Below, one piece after another: positions 1 through 12,200 of a stretch of DNA of 64,000 nt. A program made the translations under genes and the position numbers. Within the stretch, counting starts at the first letter, position 1. Every line of letters begins with the position of its first letter. Below the pieces are notes generated by a model. It did not search any database. It worked only from the letters and a program-made list of their open reading frames with translations, and was not told where the DNA came from. Origin of the DNA: Cantharellus purpuraceus (lineage: Eukaryota; Basidiomycota; Agaricomycetes; Cantharellales; Hydnaceae); contig JALBUN010000015.1 of assembly GCA_025174535.1 (NCBI GenBank), positions 680,501-744,500 on the forward strand. Reading direction: 5' to 3'.

Positions 1-494
1 ACTATCGCGCCCCTCGCGTACACGAAGCGTCCGTTCTACACGCACAAGCACGAGCAGTTCCTCGGCGCTGCCACGCTCCACCTCTCGTAAGTTTACGTTT
101 AGTCGTGCTTCTCGTCCTCCTGCCTGTCTGACGTTTCCGCCTTGTGATAGTGACATCACCGATCTCGACTTTGAGCAGCCTCGTGCGTTGTGGAGCAAGG
201 TCTTTGACGATGGTGCCAGGGAGCGTTTGGTGCAGAATCTCGCTGGCCATCTTGGGGGTGCCAAGAGTGCCGAAGTTAAGGCTAGGCAATGTGGGTTTCG
301 TCATCCATTGCACCCGCGTTTGACCGCTGATGACTCTTTTTGTCGGGTTAGTGTCGGTCTTTGCGGCCGTGGACCAAGGATTCTCCGACCGAGTCGCCAA
401 GGCCATAGGCGCGCCTACTGTCAAGCCACTCAAAGTGCAGCCCGTGACTGATGTCCACAAGTTCAAGCCCAACGTTCACGCGAACCCTGTCTAG
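1..494 (+). CDS. catalase, C-terminal part (5' end outside window)
   Basis: This is the 3' end of a haem catalase, which breaks down hydrogen peroxide. Three exons are visible: 1-86, 151-290 and 352-494, joined by introns of 64 and 61 nt with GT...AG ends. The spliced frame contains the C-terminal catalase features: an RLVQNLAGHLGGAK helix, then QLSVFAAVDQGFSDRVAKAI, then a PTVKPLKVQP tail, ending in TAG at 492-494. The haem pocket and catalytic His lie upstream and are not visible. The tail is short, as in small-subunit catalases, and there is no peroxisomal SKL-type end (it ends ANPV). The family call is confident; the subclass is inferred. Confidence 0.9.
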
Positions 495-2622
495 GCGATG
501 TTGAGCCATCGCCGTCGTTGTAGAAATATCCAAATGTGCTATGGAGGTACCGTACGTGGCACAGAGATAACTCTAGTCGAAAGTGGAATAGAAATGGAAA
601 TGTACGCATGTACCAGTGAGTGACTTGGGTTCAACGATGAATCCGTGTCTATGGAAATATCCAATCAATCAAATCGTGTCTTTTTGCGAAATTATGTGTT
701 TGGGCATTGTGGGTTGCGTGTACCGGTTGAAGCCAGGAACGTATCCTTGAGAATGGAAATATGTTTACGCAATGATTCTCAGCACTCTCACACGATGTCT
801 CGAATGTGCATCCATGCGTGTCAGATAATGATCTTGCCACCATGGCCGTGAAGCTAACTTACTGTGTGCAGGGGCGATAGTGACCGATGTTCTTACTATT
901 CTCAGGCACAGTAGCGGGCTTCGGGATCGTATGAGTTGTTTATAATCCCGAGACGAACCCGAAGCTCAAGGTTTCGGGGTGCCGCTTAGCGCCATGAAGC
1001 CGCCCCCAACAGCGAATAGAAAGTACAATTATAGGTATCAAGCATCTCTAAAAGAAGTCGAAGCCAAAATGCGCCTAATGGGTATTGCGTTGGAAACACG
1101 GCTGCGCTGTTCTATATGTACAGGCAGGCTCCTAATATGGGTTTATTTTTTTCAGACGAAGAGTGTGTTTTCGTGGTATGCGGTAGTGAGGGCCAATTCG
1201 AATGTTTGTTATTCACTTCTTTTGTGTCTTCATGCAGGAAGCCTTTTTGCTGGGTGATGGGGGCCACATGCATGCATCTATGACTCATTGCCTTTTGGCT
1301 GTCGATCTCCCGTGTTGATCTTGTGGCGAGTTGTTGCCTATTGGAACTGTTGCAAAGATCGCTGCGGTGACGTTCATGGGGCTCAGTCATGTTTATCCGA
1401 TGTATCGATGATCGACTCCGTTTCACCCGATCGAGCATCATCGCAAGCCAACTTTAACCTCCTGTTCGTGTGCTGCGCAACTGCCTTGTATTTGGAAAGA
1501 AATATAGGGCCAACGGGACTCTCCTTAGAGCTGGAGTGTATGGTTTCAACTCAGTCACTCGACGGCGCAATGGATGGATCTTACATCTTTCAAAGCGGCC
1601 AGCCACATGTGAAAATCCCCCAATTGGTATTCACTGCCAATTGAGTCTAGCTTCTCAAAAGCGCCCGACGACTGGGGCACAACCATATGATTTACAACCT
1701 GCACGGCACTGATGTGTATGGCCCCCAGGAGGGCATGGCTGCTCTAGCTGTTCGACGTTCGACTCTTTTGCAGGTTTTTTCTTGATTCGCAGTGAGCAAG
1801 TTACCCCCTATTTCAGCGCATGCAAGCAACCTGCACAGAATTCCGCCTGGGGCATTAGAGTTTCCGAGCCAGCTGCAAGTCAGACTTTTGGCGTTGACGA
1901 GCAAGACAGACATCCATTGGCGCATCAAATGGCGGCGCATATGATGCGTAGTATGGCTGCCAGAGCATTAGGATTCCAAGCCAGCTTTTTTTGCACGAGC
2001 AGGTGTTGATCCGTTTCATGCGGTGTAATGACAAATAGCGTAAAGGGAGAGAGACGGTAGCAATGCACTATAGCCTAAACTACTTGCGGAGCTAGGCCGG
2101 CTGTAGAATCGCCACACTTGCAAGCGACCTGGTATTGTTCCACAATCCTGCGAGATGCGGTTGGTTGGCTGGCCAGTCTCATGACAGAAAGATGACCATC
2201 GTGGATGTTTGGGCAGCCCATCTCAGGCAATTTCGCTGATGGAAGCGCAAAACTCCCATGTCAACATGACACACGATCACCGTCCCGAGCTAAAGTCACT
2301 GCAGGGTCATTCCCTGTTTGAACAGTGATTTACGCGCCTATCATCTGCTGCCACTGAAAGGAGTCCTTGAGCCACTAGATCAGCGGTTATTCAAGCACGA
2401 ATATTCACCAGACATGGCAGCTCACGCTCAACAAAATACAAAATCTTTACCAAAAACGCACACTAGTCTACATCGATGAGCTGCTAGGAACGTCATTCTT
2501 GACGCGTCATGAACAGCCATTTACCCTTGCGATTAATTCCTCTCACGCGGTGATTGAGGTACATATACTGTCCCGTCTTTTATACTATCTCACACCTAGC
2601 ACATCGTCTCCTACTCCCGTCC
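495..2622. other. intergenic, no gene recognised
   Basis: About 2.1 kb between the catalase and the peroxiredoxin. Open frames here are short, start at arbitrary places, lack splice-linked partners and show no family motif. I see no tRNA-like T-loop, no long repeat and no transposon ends. Confidence 0.6.
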
Positions 2623-3461
2623 ATGACCTCGATACTTACCTCTGCTACGACCTCAGCCGCAGACGCTGCACACGCAGCGGCAGCGGCGGTCCTCGCTGCT
2701 TCCCAAATCAAGGTATACTCATCCCCTCTCGCGTTCCACTTGTCGCACGCGTCCTTGACCTTGTTACCACCAGCCTGGTGCATCGCTCCCCGACGTACCT
2801 GTGAAAGAAGATGGTCCCGAGAAAACGTTCTCTCTCGCTCATCTCCCCGGAAAGAATATCATTGTGAGTACGCCACACCGAATGAACACGGTTCATGGCA
2901 TGATCCCAAGGCAGTAAATTGAATCGCATTGTAAACTCATCTTGCTTCGTGTTAGGTCGGTGTTCCTGGAGCCTTCACTCCTTCATGCTCTTCCCAAGTC
3001 CCAGGGTACATCTCCAACTATGAAAAGTTTACCGCCAAGGGCGTGCAAGGCATATATATAGTCTCTGTCAATGACGCCTTTGTCACCCAGGCGTGGAAGG
3101 AAAAGTTGGCGAGTGACGGCACCCGTACGTCAACCCCCCCCCCTCCCCTACGCCTTGTTTGACGTTTGCTCTCGCCATGGTAACATTGTCATGTTTCTAG
3201 CTGTTCACTTTGTCGCGGACGACAAGGGCGCATTCTGTTCTGCTGTCGGTCTTATTTTTGACGCTTCCCCCCTCCTGGGTGGCCCACGTGCAAAGGTGAA
3301 TATCCTATCTTCTTGAAACGTCCCCTGACTGATAATGATATATCCACCTAAAGCGATTCGCCCTTGTCGTAGACAATAACAAAGTCACCTCCGTTCATGT
3401 TGAAGCCAACCCTGCTGCTGTTGAGGAGACAGCCGCAGAGAAGATTCTCTCTATCCTATAA
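2623..3461 (+). CDS. AHP1/PRX5-type peroxiredoxin (thioredoxin peroxidase)
   Basis: Atypical 2-Cys peroxiredoxin of the AHP1/PMP20/Asp f 3 group, which reduces alkyl hydroperoxides using thioredoxin. Five exons (2623-2712, 2774-2863, 2956-3124, 3201-3295, 3354-3461) give an uninterrupted 183-aa protein. The peroxidatic cysteine sits in VGVPGAFTPSC at about residue 70, followed by VPGYISNYEKF and VQGIYIVSVNDAFVTQAW, all hallmark blocks. A second Cys lies in the KGAFCSAVGL block. The first 30 residues are alanine-rich and less conserved, slightly longer than typical for the family. The C-terminus (LSIL) is not a canonical peroxisomal signal, so cytosol is the likely site. With the catalase next door it makes a small peroxide-defence neighbourhood, though co-regulation is only inferred. 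Confidence 0.92.
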
Positions 3462-3567
3462 GCTTTTCTTGGACAGTTGCACTTGTAGGCTGTTAACAAT
3501 GTAGATCAGACACGAATAAACACGAGCGTCACGAGCATCTTTTATACCACCGTCGCAAGCCATACGA

Positions 3568-6500
3568 CTAAATGTTGTCCTCCTGACTTTTTTCAATCAT
3601 TGCGGCATAATCCTCATAGCTCGCAAAGGTTGCCAACTTTCTGCGCTTCTTTTTCCCCTCCCCTGCCTCCTTGTCTCTACCCCGTTTCCGCGTCTTCACG
3701 TCGGAGCCGAAGCCCTGCCACTCATCATCATCACCATCACTGTCTTCGCCTGACGAGCCAGATGGAAATGCAACAAGTCCAGTTGGATTGCCGCCCTCAT
3801 CACTGATGATGTCGTCTTCGTCTTCGAGAAAGTCCATCTCTGATCCGCCACCACTGTCCGATGCCGCGGAATCGTCCAGCTTAACGTTCGCACTCTTGTC
3901 ATCCTCGTCATCGCCATCATCGCCATCCCCCTGTGATCCTAGGGAACCTAAACTCTCGTCATCCAAGTCACTCTCTCCCAGCTCAGGCACCGATTTTTTC
4001 ATTGCCTGATAAAGTTTCAATTTTCACAAACACGGACAACTGACACAGCATGGAGAGACTCACGCTCCAGATCTCAGCTTCATCCGGATCGCTAACACTC
4101 CCGTCATTCCTACCATCATCCAATTCGTCATCGTCATCGTCCTCTTCTCCATCGTCCCCTTTTTGCTTCCCTTTCCTTTTATCCGCTTTCCCAGCCCGTG
4201 CCTGCTCCTTTTCGTGCTTCCGCGAGAAGAACTTGTGGAAGAACACCTAACGCAACCGGGGAACCCATCAGAATCGTTTCATGCCTCACGCCTCCTCTGC
4301 GCAATGCAACGCACCTGGTCAGCCGGTACATCATGTTCGTTCCGTTTCCGGAAACCCTCAGCGGTGACAACATCACCAGCGCCCGCTGCCTTACCAGCAT
4401 GCACCATCCCCGTACCGTTAGTATGTGCCGCTGGCTGCATCGCAGATGCGCCTTTTGGACGCGCCTTCTTAGGGTTCCGATACACAAACCGATCGAGAAA
4501 GTGAGAAAGCGAATTCAGTCCCAGGTCTGCAGTGGCCGTTACTCTGGCGTGCGTAAGGAGTTGGCGCGCGTGGAGCGCGACACTAGGGTGGTAATGGTTC
4601 AACAAGGGTAGCTGACGCGTAGAGATACAATATCAGCATGACAATATCCGCACGTCGCGCATCACTCACTAATTCCCATAAACATGACGATTCTGCATGC
4701 GCATATTGAGGATCGCGTTTTCGAGGGTCATAGACTTCTGGTTCCTCGTGTCCAACAGTTGTCATATCTGGCACATTAGCAGCGCTCGCGAACAGCTATA
4801 CAAGACGCTGTCGTTAGTTGCAACAGGCGACTCAAGTATGCAACTTACTTCTCCCAGCAGATACAAGCCTCCACAAATAAACTCTGGCCGGTGCATCCCT
4901 AGTATTTGAACCACACGCTTGACAAATGCTGCGACGCGTGCATGCTCGCGATCCGCCTTGACAGCTTTGAACAGGAGGTTAAGATACATAGCTTGCTTGG
5001 CCGACGTCGCTAGCCGTGGGTCGACAAGCGATGCGTAAAGTGCCCGGTAGAACCTCGACGCGACGGCCGGTCTAGCTGCAGACACCTGGTGTATGAGCAT
5101 TAGCGCTTGCAAGCTGACGCTGAACGTTGCCGTGTGTGTAATGCGGAAGAGTGTGTCAGTGTGCTTATTGAATGTCCTGCCACGGCGGGAAGTATATCAG
5201 ATCTCTAACGAATCGCGTGCAAATACGCTTACTCGGAGTTTTCTGTCTTCGCAAAGGGAAGCGCGCGATTGACTCCAGTCAGTATAGCTGACACCAACTT
5301 GGAGTTTGCATCTGGGACCTCCTGGAAGCCCAAGTCCACGGCTTTCCCCTTTCCTTTGCGGTCTTTCTGTGTTGCCTTTGCTTTCCCTTTGAACCCTCTG
5401 CGTTTCTTCGGCGTATAATCTCGAGCTTCTGCATCCTGTACTTTCACCTCTGGAGCGTCCTCACCCAACAACTCTTTAAACAGTTCGAAATACACATCAA
5501 CAAGCTTCGCAGCAACGTCCTTGTCCCCGGGAGTCAAGACAATCTGGTTAAAGGTGATGACAGCGTAATAACGCGAGTGGGTATTGCCTTCTCGTGGCTC
5601 CTTCTTTGGCGTGGGTGCAGAGGACGACGATGCGACTTGCGGTCTAAGAATGAGCGTAGACACCTCGTTCACGATGATACCCTTCATTTGAGGATGTAGT
5701 TGGAGCAGCTCAAGCAGGTGATGTGACGCTTTCGATGCCACGGACTTCTCAGAATCATTCTGCATTGAATTGGTGAATAGGATCAACAATAATATGAACC
5801 CAGACTTACCAATTTATTCACAAGGAGCCGGAGAAGATTTTGTTCTTGTTCGGGTTTGTCACGGAGAAGTTGAAATATTAGATTCATAGCCTGCGTACGA
5901 ACATACGGTAATGGGTCCACAGAAAGGGCCTAGAGCACTAAAGTGAGTACATCCTTGAGTTCATCGGAGTCAGCTATTGAACATACCTCTAGCAACTGAA
6001 GAATGGCGAAAAAGTACTTTTTTAGCCAATCCTCAAAATACCACAATAGAAGGTGCTGATCGGTCACGTCTGGATGAGTCAAAGGCTGATCACGAAAGTA
6101 TCTGTTGGAGACGTGGTGTCCATTGATGCACCCTCGTCTGACGAATATTAAGCTCACTTGAGTTTCCGATCCGGTGCGCCCCCACCAATCCACCAATCCA
6201 CCACAGCTCGAAGTGCCTTTAAGCTCTCCTCGCGTCCCTTCTTGGAGGCCATACCCTTAAGACTTTCCAATGCGCGCATATTGTGCATGGGGGAGCCTTG
6301 CACCATGAGCGTTAGTGCTGAAAGCCGATCAGACAACGTGCCAGATGTAAGAACACGGGACAGAAAGCGCGCATCAGAGGAAGAGGTGGTATGCGAAGAT
6401 GACTCAGTGTACTTTGTAGCATCCTTCGTAAGAAGGGATGACGCGAGATTGGATTTGGAAGACAGAAACTCCGGGGAGGCAGTCGGGAATGAAGTCAAAG

Positions 6501-7066
6501 ACGTGAGGGCAGGGAGAATACGGTACCATTGAGAGGTAGGTGGTACAATCTATAGGACCCGTGAACTCACTTCTAGCAGTATACGAAACGACACGTACAA
6601 ATTTGGTTTTATCACCTTTGGTGTTTCCTCCGACCTTGCCTGCGATCTCAGCCACTCTGGCATCTGCCTTTCCGTTGGAAGGGCGTCGTTGAGATTTGTT
6701 TTTATCTTCCGCTTTGTCTTCGTTGCTAGAGGACATAGCTCCCAATTCCTCTTCAGGCGTTGCCATTCGAGCAGAACCAAAGTCAAGCGATTTCATAAAT
6801 TTAGCGACATCCTTTGTGAGCTTGGTCTGAATAGAAAATACATAAATAAACAGGTCAGCAGCAAACGACAACCTCACATTTGCAGGAGAGCTTTGTTTGT
6901 CTTCCAGACCATCACTATCCGCACCCTTGACTAGCTCAAAGTCTTCATCAACATCTCCACCCAAAGCGCGAATCTGACCCTTTAGATCATCTTCGCTTCG
7001 TCGCTCCGGTACATGAGCTCCCTTTCCGCCTTGCGTTTTACCGCGTTTTGCACGCGGAGGCTTCAT
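3568..7066 (-). CDS. MAK21: Mak21/Noc1, CBF-domain ribosome biogenesis factor
   Basis: Nucleolar factor needed for 60S pre-ribosome maturation and export, working with Noc2. The start at 7064-7066 opens a basic tail (MKPPRAKRGKTQGGKG), then a charged linker. Conserved blocks follow: PPTSQWYRILPAL, ADARFLSRVLTSGTLSDRLSAL-type segment, WWIGGGAPDRKLK, YFRDQPL...LLWYFEDWLKKYF, HSRYYAVITFNQIVL, and the CBF core QALMLIHQVS...FYRALY and MHRPEFICGGLYLLGE. After it come YDPRKRDPQYAHAE and SHFLDRFVYRNPKK, then an acidic tail ending FASYEDYAAMIEKSQEDNI. Around ten short introns interrupt it. One clear case runs from GTACGT after a KTKF codon block to CCTATAG near 6545-6593, restoring the frame. The acidic runs are encoded by TCA/TCC-rich repeats on the plus strand. 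It shares a 78-bp divergent promoter with mago nashi. Confidence 0.93.
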
Positions 7067-7144
7067 GCAGGATTTTTCCCTAACAAAAATTAGCGAGGCG
7101 CTCAGCTTACGTACACGCCCTTTCCGTCGTTCATTGTTTCGACG
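7067..7144. promoter_or_regulatory. 78-bp bidirectional promoter, MAK21 / mago nashi
   Basis: The start codons of the two divergent housekeeping genes are separated by only 78 bp, so both promoters and both 5' leaders must lie here. No clear TATA box is visible. Confidence 0.6.
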
Positions 7145-8024
7145 ATGGCTCTCGAAAAGGACCCATTCTACCTAAGGTACGGTGATCATCCCATCCACGG
7201 ATGCCACTACTCTAAAGTCTTCGATCTTTAGATATTAGTTAGTCCGCGTTGCAAACGATCGCGTCCCTGCAACTGACCAGTCCGCGTCGTTCTCTAGCAC
7301 AGGTCACTCCGGCAAGCATGGGCACGAATTCCTTGAGTTTGAGTACTCGCATGGACGTTTGCGATATGCCAACAACTCGAATTACCGTAATGACAGCTTA
7401 ATTCGGAAAGAGAGTGCGTTTTTTTGCTTTTGCTCTGCCTGTGGCGTCTCGCTGATGGGACTCGTCTTACGTGGCGGCATGATGCAGTGTGGGTAGGCCC
7501 ACTGATAGTGAAGGAGTTGAAACGCATTGTGGCTGCGAGTGAGATTACAAAGTGAGTAGTCTCATCCTAACTCGTGTTACATACACCTTAACCTCTCGTG
7601 TCGTTTTGTTCTACAGAGAGGACGATACCAACTGGCCGAAAAAGAACATCGTAGGCAAACAAGAGCTAGAAATCCGTCTTGGGAGCGACCATATCGCCTT
7701 CGAGGTAAGAAAAGAATGTCTTAATATCATAGAGGTAATAAACCAACACAATGTTAGACGGCAAAAATCGGGTCATTGGTCGACGTATCGGACAGCGAAG
7801 ATCCAGATGGCTTACGAGTTTTCTACTATTTAGTTCAAGATCTGAAGGTGAGCACATGCTTCTATGCGTCAATCACATCGTTTGGGCCCGGTCCATTACG
7901 TCGGCTTGTGTTCGGTGGCAACGTTTATCGCCATTCAATGGCTTTGTTGAACCTCACTAACAAACGTCCCTAGTGTCTCATTTTCTCTCTGATATCTCTC
8001 CACTTCAAGATCAAGCCTATATAA
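7145..8024 (+). CDS. mago nashi homologue (exon-junction complex core)
   Basis: MAGOH binds Y14/RBM8A in the exon-junction complex, marking spliced mRNA. Seven exons: 7145-7176, 7232-7237, 7298-7413, 7488-7551, 7617-7704, 7758-7847, 7974-8024. They encode 148 aa, against about 146 in animals. Diagnostic blocks are [92 protein letters not shown] and [13 protein letters not shown]. Exon 2 is only 6 nt: it completes Arg and supplies Tyr-Tyr of the universally conserved RYY. Without it the frame stays open but loses those residues. Both flanking introns (55 and 60 nt) have normal donors, acceptors and CTAA/CTGAC-type branch sites. Confidence 0.95.
7232..7237 (+). other. 6-nt microexon of mago nashi
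   Basis: The six bases ATATTA lie between an acceptor (CTTTAG) and a donor (GTTAGT). They join AG from exon 1 and C from exon 3 to read Arg-Tyr-Tyr, the residues expected in this protein. Confidence 0.85.
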
Positions 8025-8362
8025 TTGATTCTCTGATGTCCCGACTACGCTGTGTGTAATACAGTCAGGCTGAAGTATAAATACTTGTTTGTGTAACTCC
8101 CCGTGATGGGGTGCTTGTCGTATCAATACCGTTCGAAACGTTCAAAGTGGCCAAATGAGAGGTTCTGATGCTCTACACTCGAAATCTGGCGGTGATGGGT
8201 AAATATAAAAAGTGTGTGAATGTTGACAAAATCCAGACGCACATCTACAACTGCTTCTCCCAGATGTCGATCCTTTCCAATGATTTTATGATGTTAGACT
8301 GCAGCAACAAATTTTTCGTATCAAGACCAACGGTAAAACTGAATAGCTCTTCCCTGTATGCC

Positions 8363-8873
8363 ATGGTGCGAGTAGAGATGCGACAATTGACTGGAGCTTA
8401 CCCTTCAAGTGTCATCGTCTTCGCTGTGTGTCTTGTCGTCTGCTCCTTTTCGCCTGCTGTAACAACTGGATCCGCTACTAGAAGGTAAGGCTAGAACAAC
8501 CCCGGACATGGGTAGGCCAGCGGACTCTCTGCTAATGACACTATCAGCGACTTCTCAAAGTTGCGTGGTTGGCAGACTGCGGTTCAAGGAGAACCATTCG
8601 GTGGAATCTGCAGAGAAGAATCTGAGCTGTTACGGTCACGCATGCTTCAACGCTATGTACGAGCACCTTGCCGGCACCAAAGTAGATCCCACCCATTTAA
8701 GTCATTGCGCTCACGACAATGGAAATGTGGAGATGTTTTTCGCCAATTTGGTGTTTGATATAACGGGCTGGAAGAGGATTGATGCGAAGCTCGCCCATGG
8801 CGCCCGCCATGCATATTCGGGCCGGCGGAGTCTAACGGTTCTCGTCGTCGCTTGGGAAGGTTCTATACAGTAG
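8363..8873 (+). CDS. candidate small secreted protein, unrecognised
   Basis: Two exons, 8363-8484 and 8561-8873, join in frame to a 144-aa protein. The intron begins GTAAGG and carries a GCTAATGAC branch-like motif; the acceptor at CTCAAAG is the one that keeps the long frame. An alternative acceptor (CTATCAG, 8547) gives a ~110-aa product instead. The N-terminus has a basic stretch followed by a hydrophobic run (SSVIVFAVCLVVCSF) ending near SPAVTTGS, which looks like a signal peptide. The mature part holds several Cys (CYGHACF, SHCAHD) and a FFANLVFDITGW block. I recognise no family. It sits tail-to-head after mago nashi. Low confidence because only sequence texture and one intron support it. 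Confidence 0.35.
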
Positions 8874-9214
8874 GTACTTCCAGATCAATGTAGTGCCGGT
8901 TCCCAGTAGTCTGGGTTGGCTTCAATCCATAATCTTACTTCAGACTCGAAGCGCAAGAAGGCTGAAAAAGGTTCTGTAACAGCAATATTTAGTTTTCAGG
9001 AAGAATGGCTATATAGCCACTTACCACGGAAGTTGTGAGCAATATGTTGCCTGTTCGAGAGAATACATGCATGTGTACACGTTATGTACCCATCTTAACA
9101 CTCAAGCGTAGATCACAATCAGACTAATTCCACGTATGATATAAAACAACATGGTATGATGATACATGCAACGCGAAACAGACGTACTTCAATAAAAATA
9201 TCATAAAATCCTCC
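8874..9214. other. intergenic, nothing recognised
   Basis: About 340 bp, AT-rich toward the right side, between a plus-strand candidate gene and the 3' end of the saccharopine gene. It probably holds the two 3' ends. Confidence 0.5.
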
Positions 9215-12200
9215 CTACCCTTGGCCATTAAACACAAGTTCCCCTCGCAAAGTCGACCGTAATTCCTCCCTCAAGACTTGGCGACTTCCGCCATCGAAGG
9301 TGATGTTTTCCTTCATTCCAAGACCATTCTCCTCCAACCCTCGCAACACAGGTCCATACACACCCTCCATCGTAGGACCGTGAACCCCTCTTACCTGAAC
9401 TTCCCCATCTAGGACAGCCAATGTTGCAAGCGCAACAGGTAGACCAACTGTGCGAGACATCGCGGTGGAGGTCGGTGTACCATAAGCAATGAGAGTCGAC
9501 GTATGTGTTTCCTCCCCCATAGTCCTCCCATGAGCCGAAGTCGGCTCAACTGTTATTTCATGAAGAAGAACCACCATATCGCGCTCATCACGTTGATAGC
9601 GAAGTTGATGGGACAAGATTATCGTTAGTAGATCGATTGGCACCAGCGGCTTGGCAGGAGGCAACAGGGAAAGTGTGTTGTTTTGCGGGGAGTGCGACGA
9701 ACTGTGCTGAACGGGACTAATGCCGAGCCATGCAAGAGTGTGAATTAGTTGCGGGAGTACGTGTTTAGGAATATCGATTATATCGCTCAAGGCGGAGTGA
9801 AATGATGCTGCATCAGTATCGGATAGAGGAATAGCGAATTTCGATGCCAGAGCACGAGGGGCGAAAGATGCCCAATTGCTGAGCGAAATTGGACGCTCAG
9901 TCTCGAGTAATCCAATACGCTGGAAGAGATGCAGGAGTGTGCAAAAGCCTGGGTATCTGAAGGTGACAATCATTTATCGTGGATTGAACAGACACTCAGA
10001 CGACCTACCTCAATGTTCCTCTGAGAACTGTGTCCAAAGAGTTGACAGGGCCCAAGTCGTAGGTCTTGGCATAAGGAAGGCTATCACGATTGGCGATGCC
10101 CTCAAATCTGAATACATTAGATAATGGTACAGTGCGGAAATATGATTTTAAGAGGTCTTCTCCGTGAATATTATATTCCTGTAACGATAATCAGTGGATG
10201 CAATTAAAGACTTCAAAAAGTATGTACTTCTTGTATCAGTTTGAAGCGTGCAGGATTGAGTGCGGCATTCAAGACTCCTCTAAAAAGTCATGTCAGAAAT
10301 AAACCCATCGTTTGATACCGTTTGTACAACTACCTAGGACTCCACGAGAACTTGTACCCCAGAGGTACATCGGCAACTTCAGGTGCTGGGAGTCCACCAC
10401 AGAAGGATATAAATGACTTGATGGTCTTATTCTGAGACCTTAGGCGTTGTAATAAGGAGATCGCTGAACAATGGTCAATGCCAGGATCCAGTCCAATTTC
10501 ATTAAGCAAGAGAACATCAGACTCTATGGCCCTACATTTAAAAGCTGTCAGCGGTCAACCACGGATGAGTTGAAGACTGGCTAACGTTTCGTGTAACTCT
10601 CTCATGGCGGGAGATATATAGCTAGCGGTTACCATATGTTTCTTATGGGCAATACATAACCTGGCGACCGTTGGGTGGAAAGGTACGGGTAACAAGCTGG
10701 TCATGATAAGATGCAGAACACCGCATTAGAACATAAACGTAAGCATACACACTTCCTAGCTGCACCTTACAACAACGTCCGCCTCGCTGATCAAACTATC
10801 CACGGCAGTAAGATCGGCCAAATCGACCTGTTTGAATGTCACGTTCTCAAACTCCTTGATGAACGGAGCTTCGGAAACGTTGTTGCTTGCTGCCAGTAGA
10901 TTGAGTATAGATATCATTCACGAAAATCACAGAGCCTTCAAAGGACTCACCAACAACAAGGCTCACATCTTTCCGCTTTAAAAATTGTTCCACTGCGGGA
11001 CGTGCGACCATACCGGTGCCTAAGAGCAATACCTTCTTTTTCGGCGCCACATTCACCCATTTCTCTCTGTTGTCTACGTAATCCTGTGCCTGCACGGCAG
11101 CAGGAGAGGAAGTTGCATCTGTCGCTTGCGTCTGCTTTTGCCGGAAATCTCGCAGAGGTGTTGCGAGCCATTTATGCACACCCATGAGCTCTCCTCGCTG
11201 TGTAATGGAAGCTCTATTCAAAGCTTCAACCCTGTCCCGATCATCACTGGTGAGAGTCCCTTGATATTTCCGAATCAGCGTACGAAGATAAGGCATCAGG
11301 GCCTTGCTAAAATGGGCAGATGCGTCCTGGGGAATTTGGGTGGGTAAAATGTCGACAGACATAACTTGCACGCCAGAGAAAGATGAGGGTAACGAAGAGG
11401 GGCAAGATGTAAAGAAAGGGGAATCGATCTGTTCACATATCTCATGTAAACTATCACTTCAGTATGAGAATTATGTCTATTCACCGTCGTTGATTGTTCG
11501 ACAAATTCCAAGCCACCTTTGACGTCGCAACTGACATCGGCGACAGTGCGGAATCGTCCATGACGGGACAGCGCACGAGAAGTACGAAGCGCGATAGCTA
11601 GCTGATCATTAGTCATAAGACGTGGAAAACCTGGTTGCCATCCAGCGCCATTAATAAGAAGTGTTGTATATGGGGCAATCTAGTCAAAGAGATGTGAAAG
11701 CGATTCCGTGAATCCAACGGACGGGTGAGTAACAATGACTGGAGAGATAAAGTTTGGTATAGCCGCACCCTCTCATGGAAAATGCTCCTCCAGTTGGATG
11801 GTTGGGCATAGTAGGATGCACGGTCAAACATTCGTGAAGAGCCGTCAGAAGGCACTAGGTAGTGGCTTGGTTTGGAATGAACAATGTAAACCTGTAACGT
11901 GTTCACGAAGACCAGTCATAGCAATTCTATCATACATACCTTCCGCAGGTCCGTATCTTCACAGAATGTTAATAACAATTAGGAGTTTCAGGTTATTTGC
12001 GCAATACATAGACGTACCAGGAGAAGAGACAAGAGCTGGCAAGTCCTCGGGAGGGATAAACGCATGCGGTAGATCCTTCAGGATCGCCAGGGCACCTTGG
12101 GCTACATTCCCATTTCTACATTATGCCATCAGACCCCTTGATCAGAACGCACAAATATATGTATACCCTGTGACAGTGATCACAAAAGGGCCGGTGGCTG

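Noticed and set aside
1288..1644. 118-aa plus-strand frame
   Set aside because: No family motif, no codon-use or splice support, and overlapping frames of equal quality on the other strand.
3568..4250. Serine-rich plus-strand frames opposite the MAK21 C-terminus
   Set aside because: They are the complement of Asp/Glu-rich codons of MAK21 and have no independent support.
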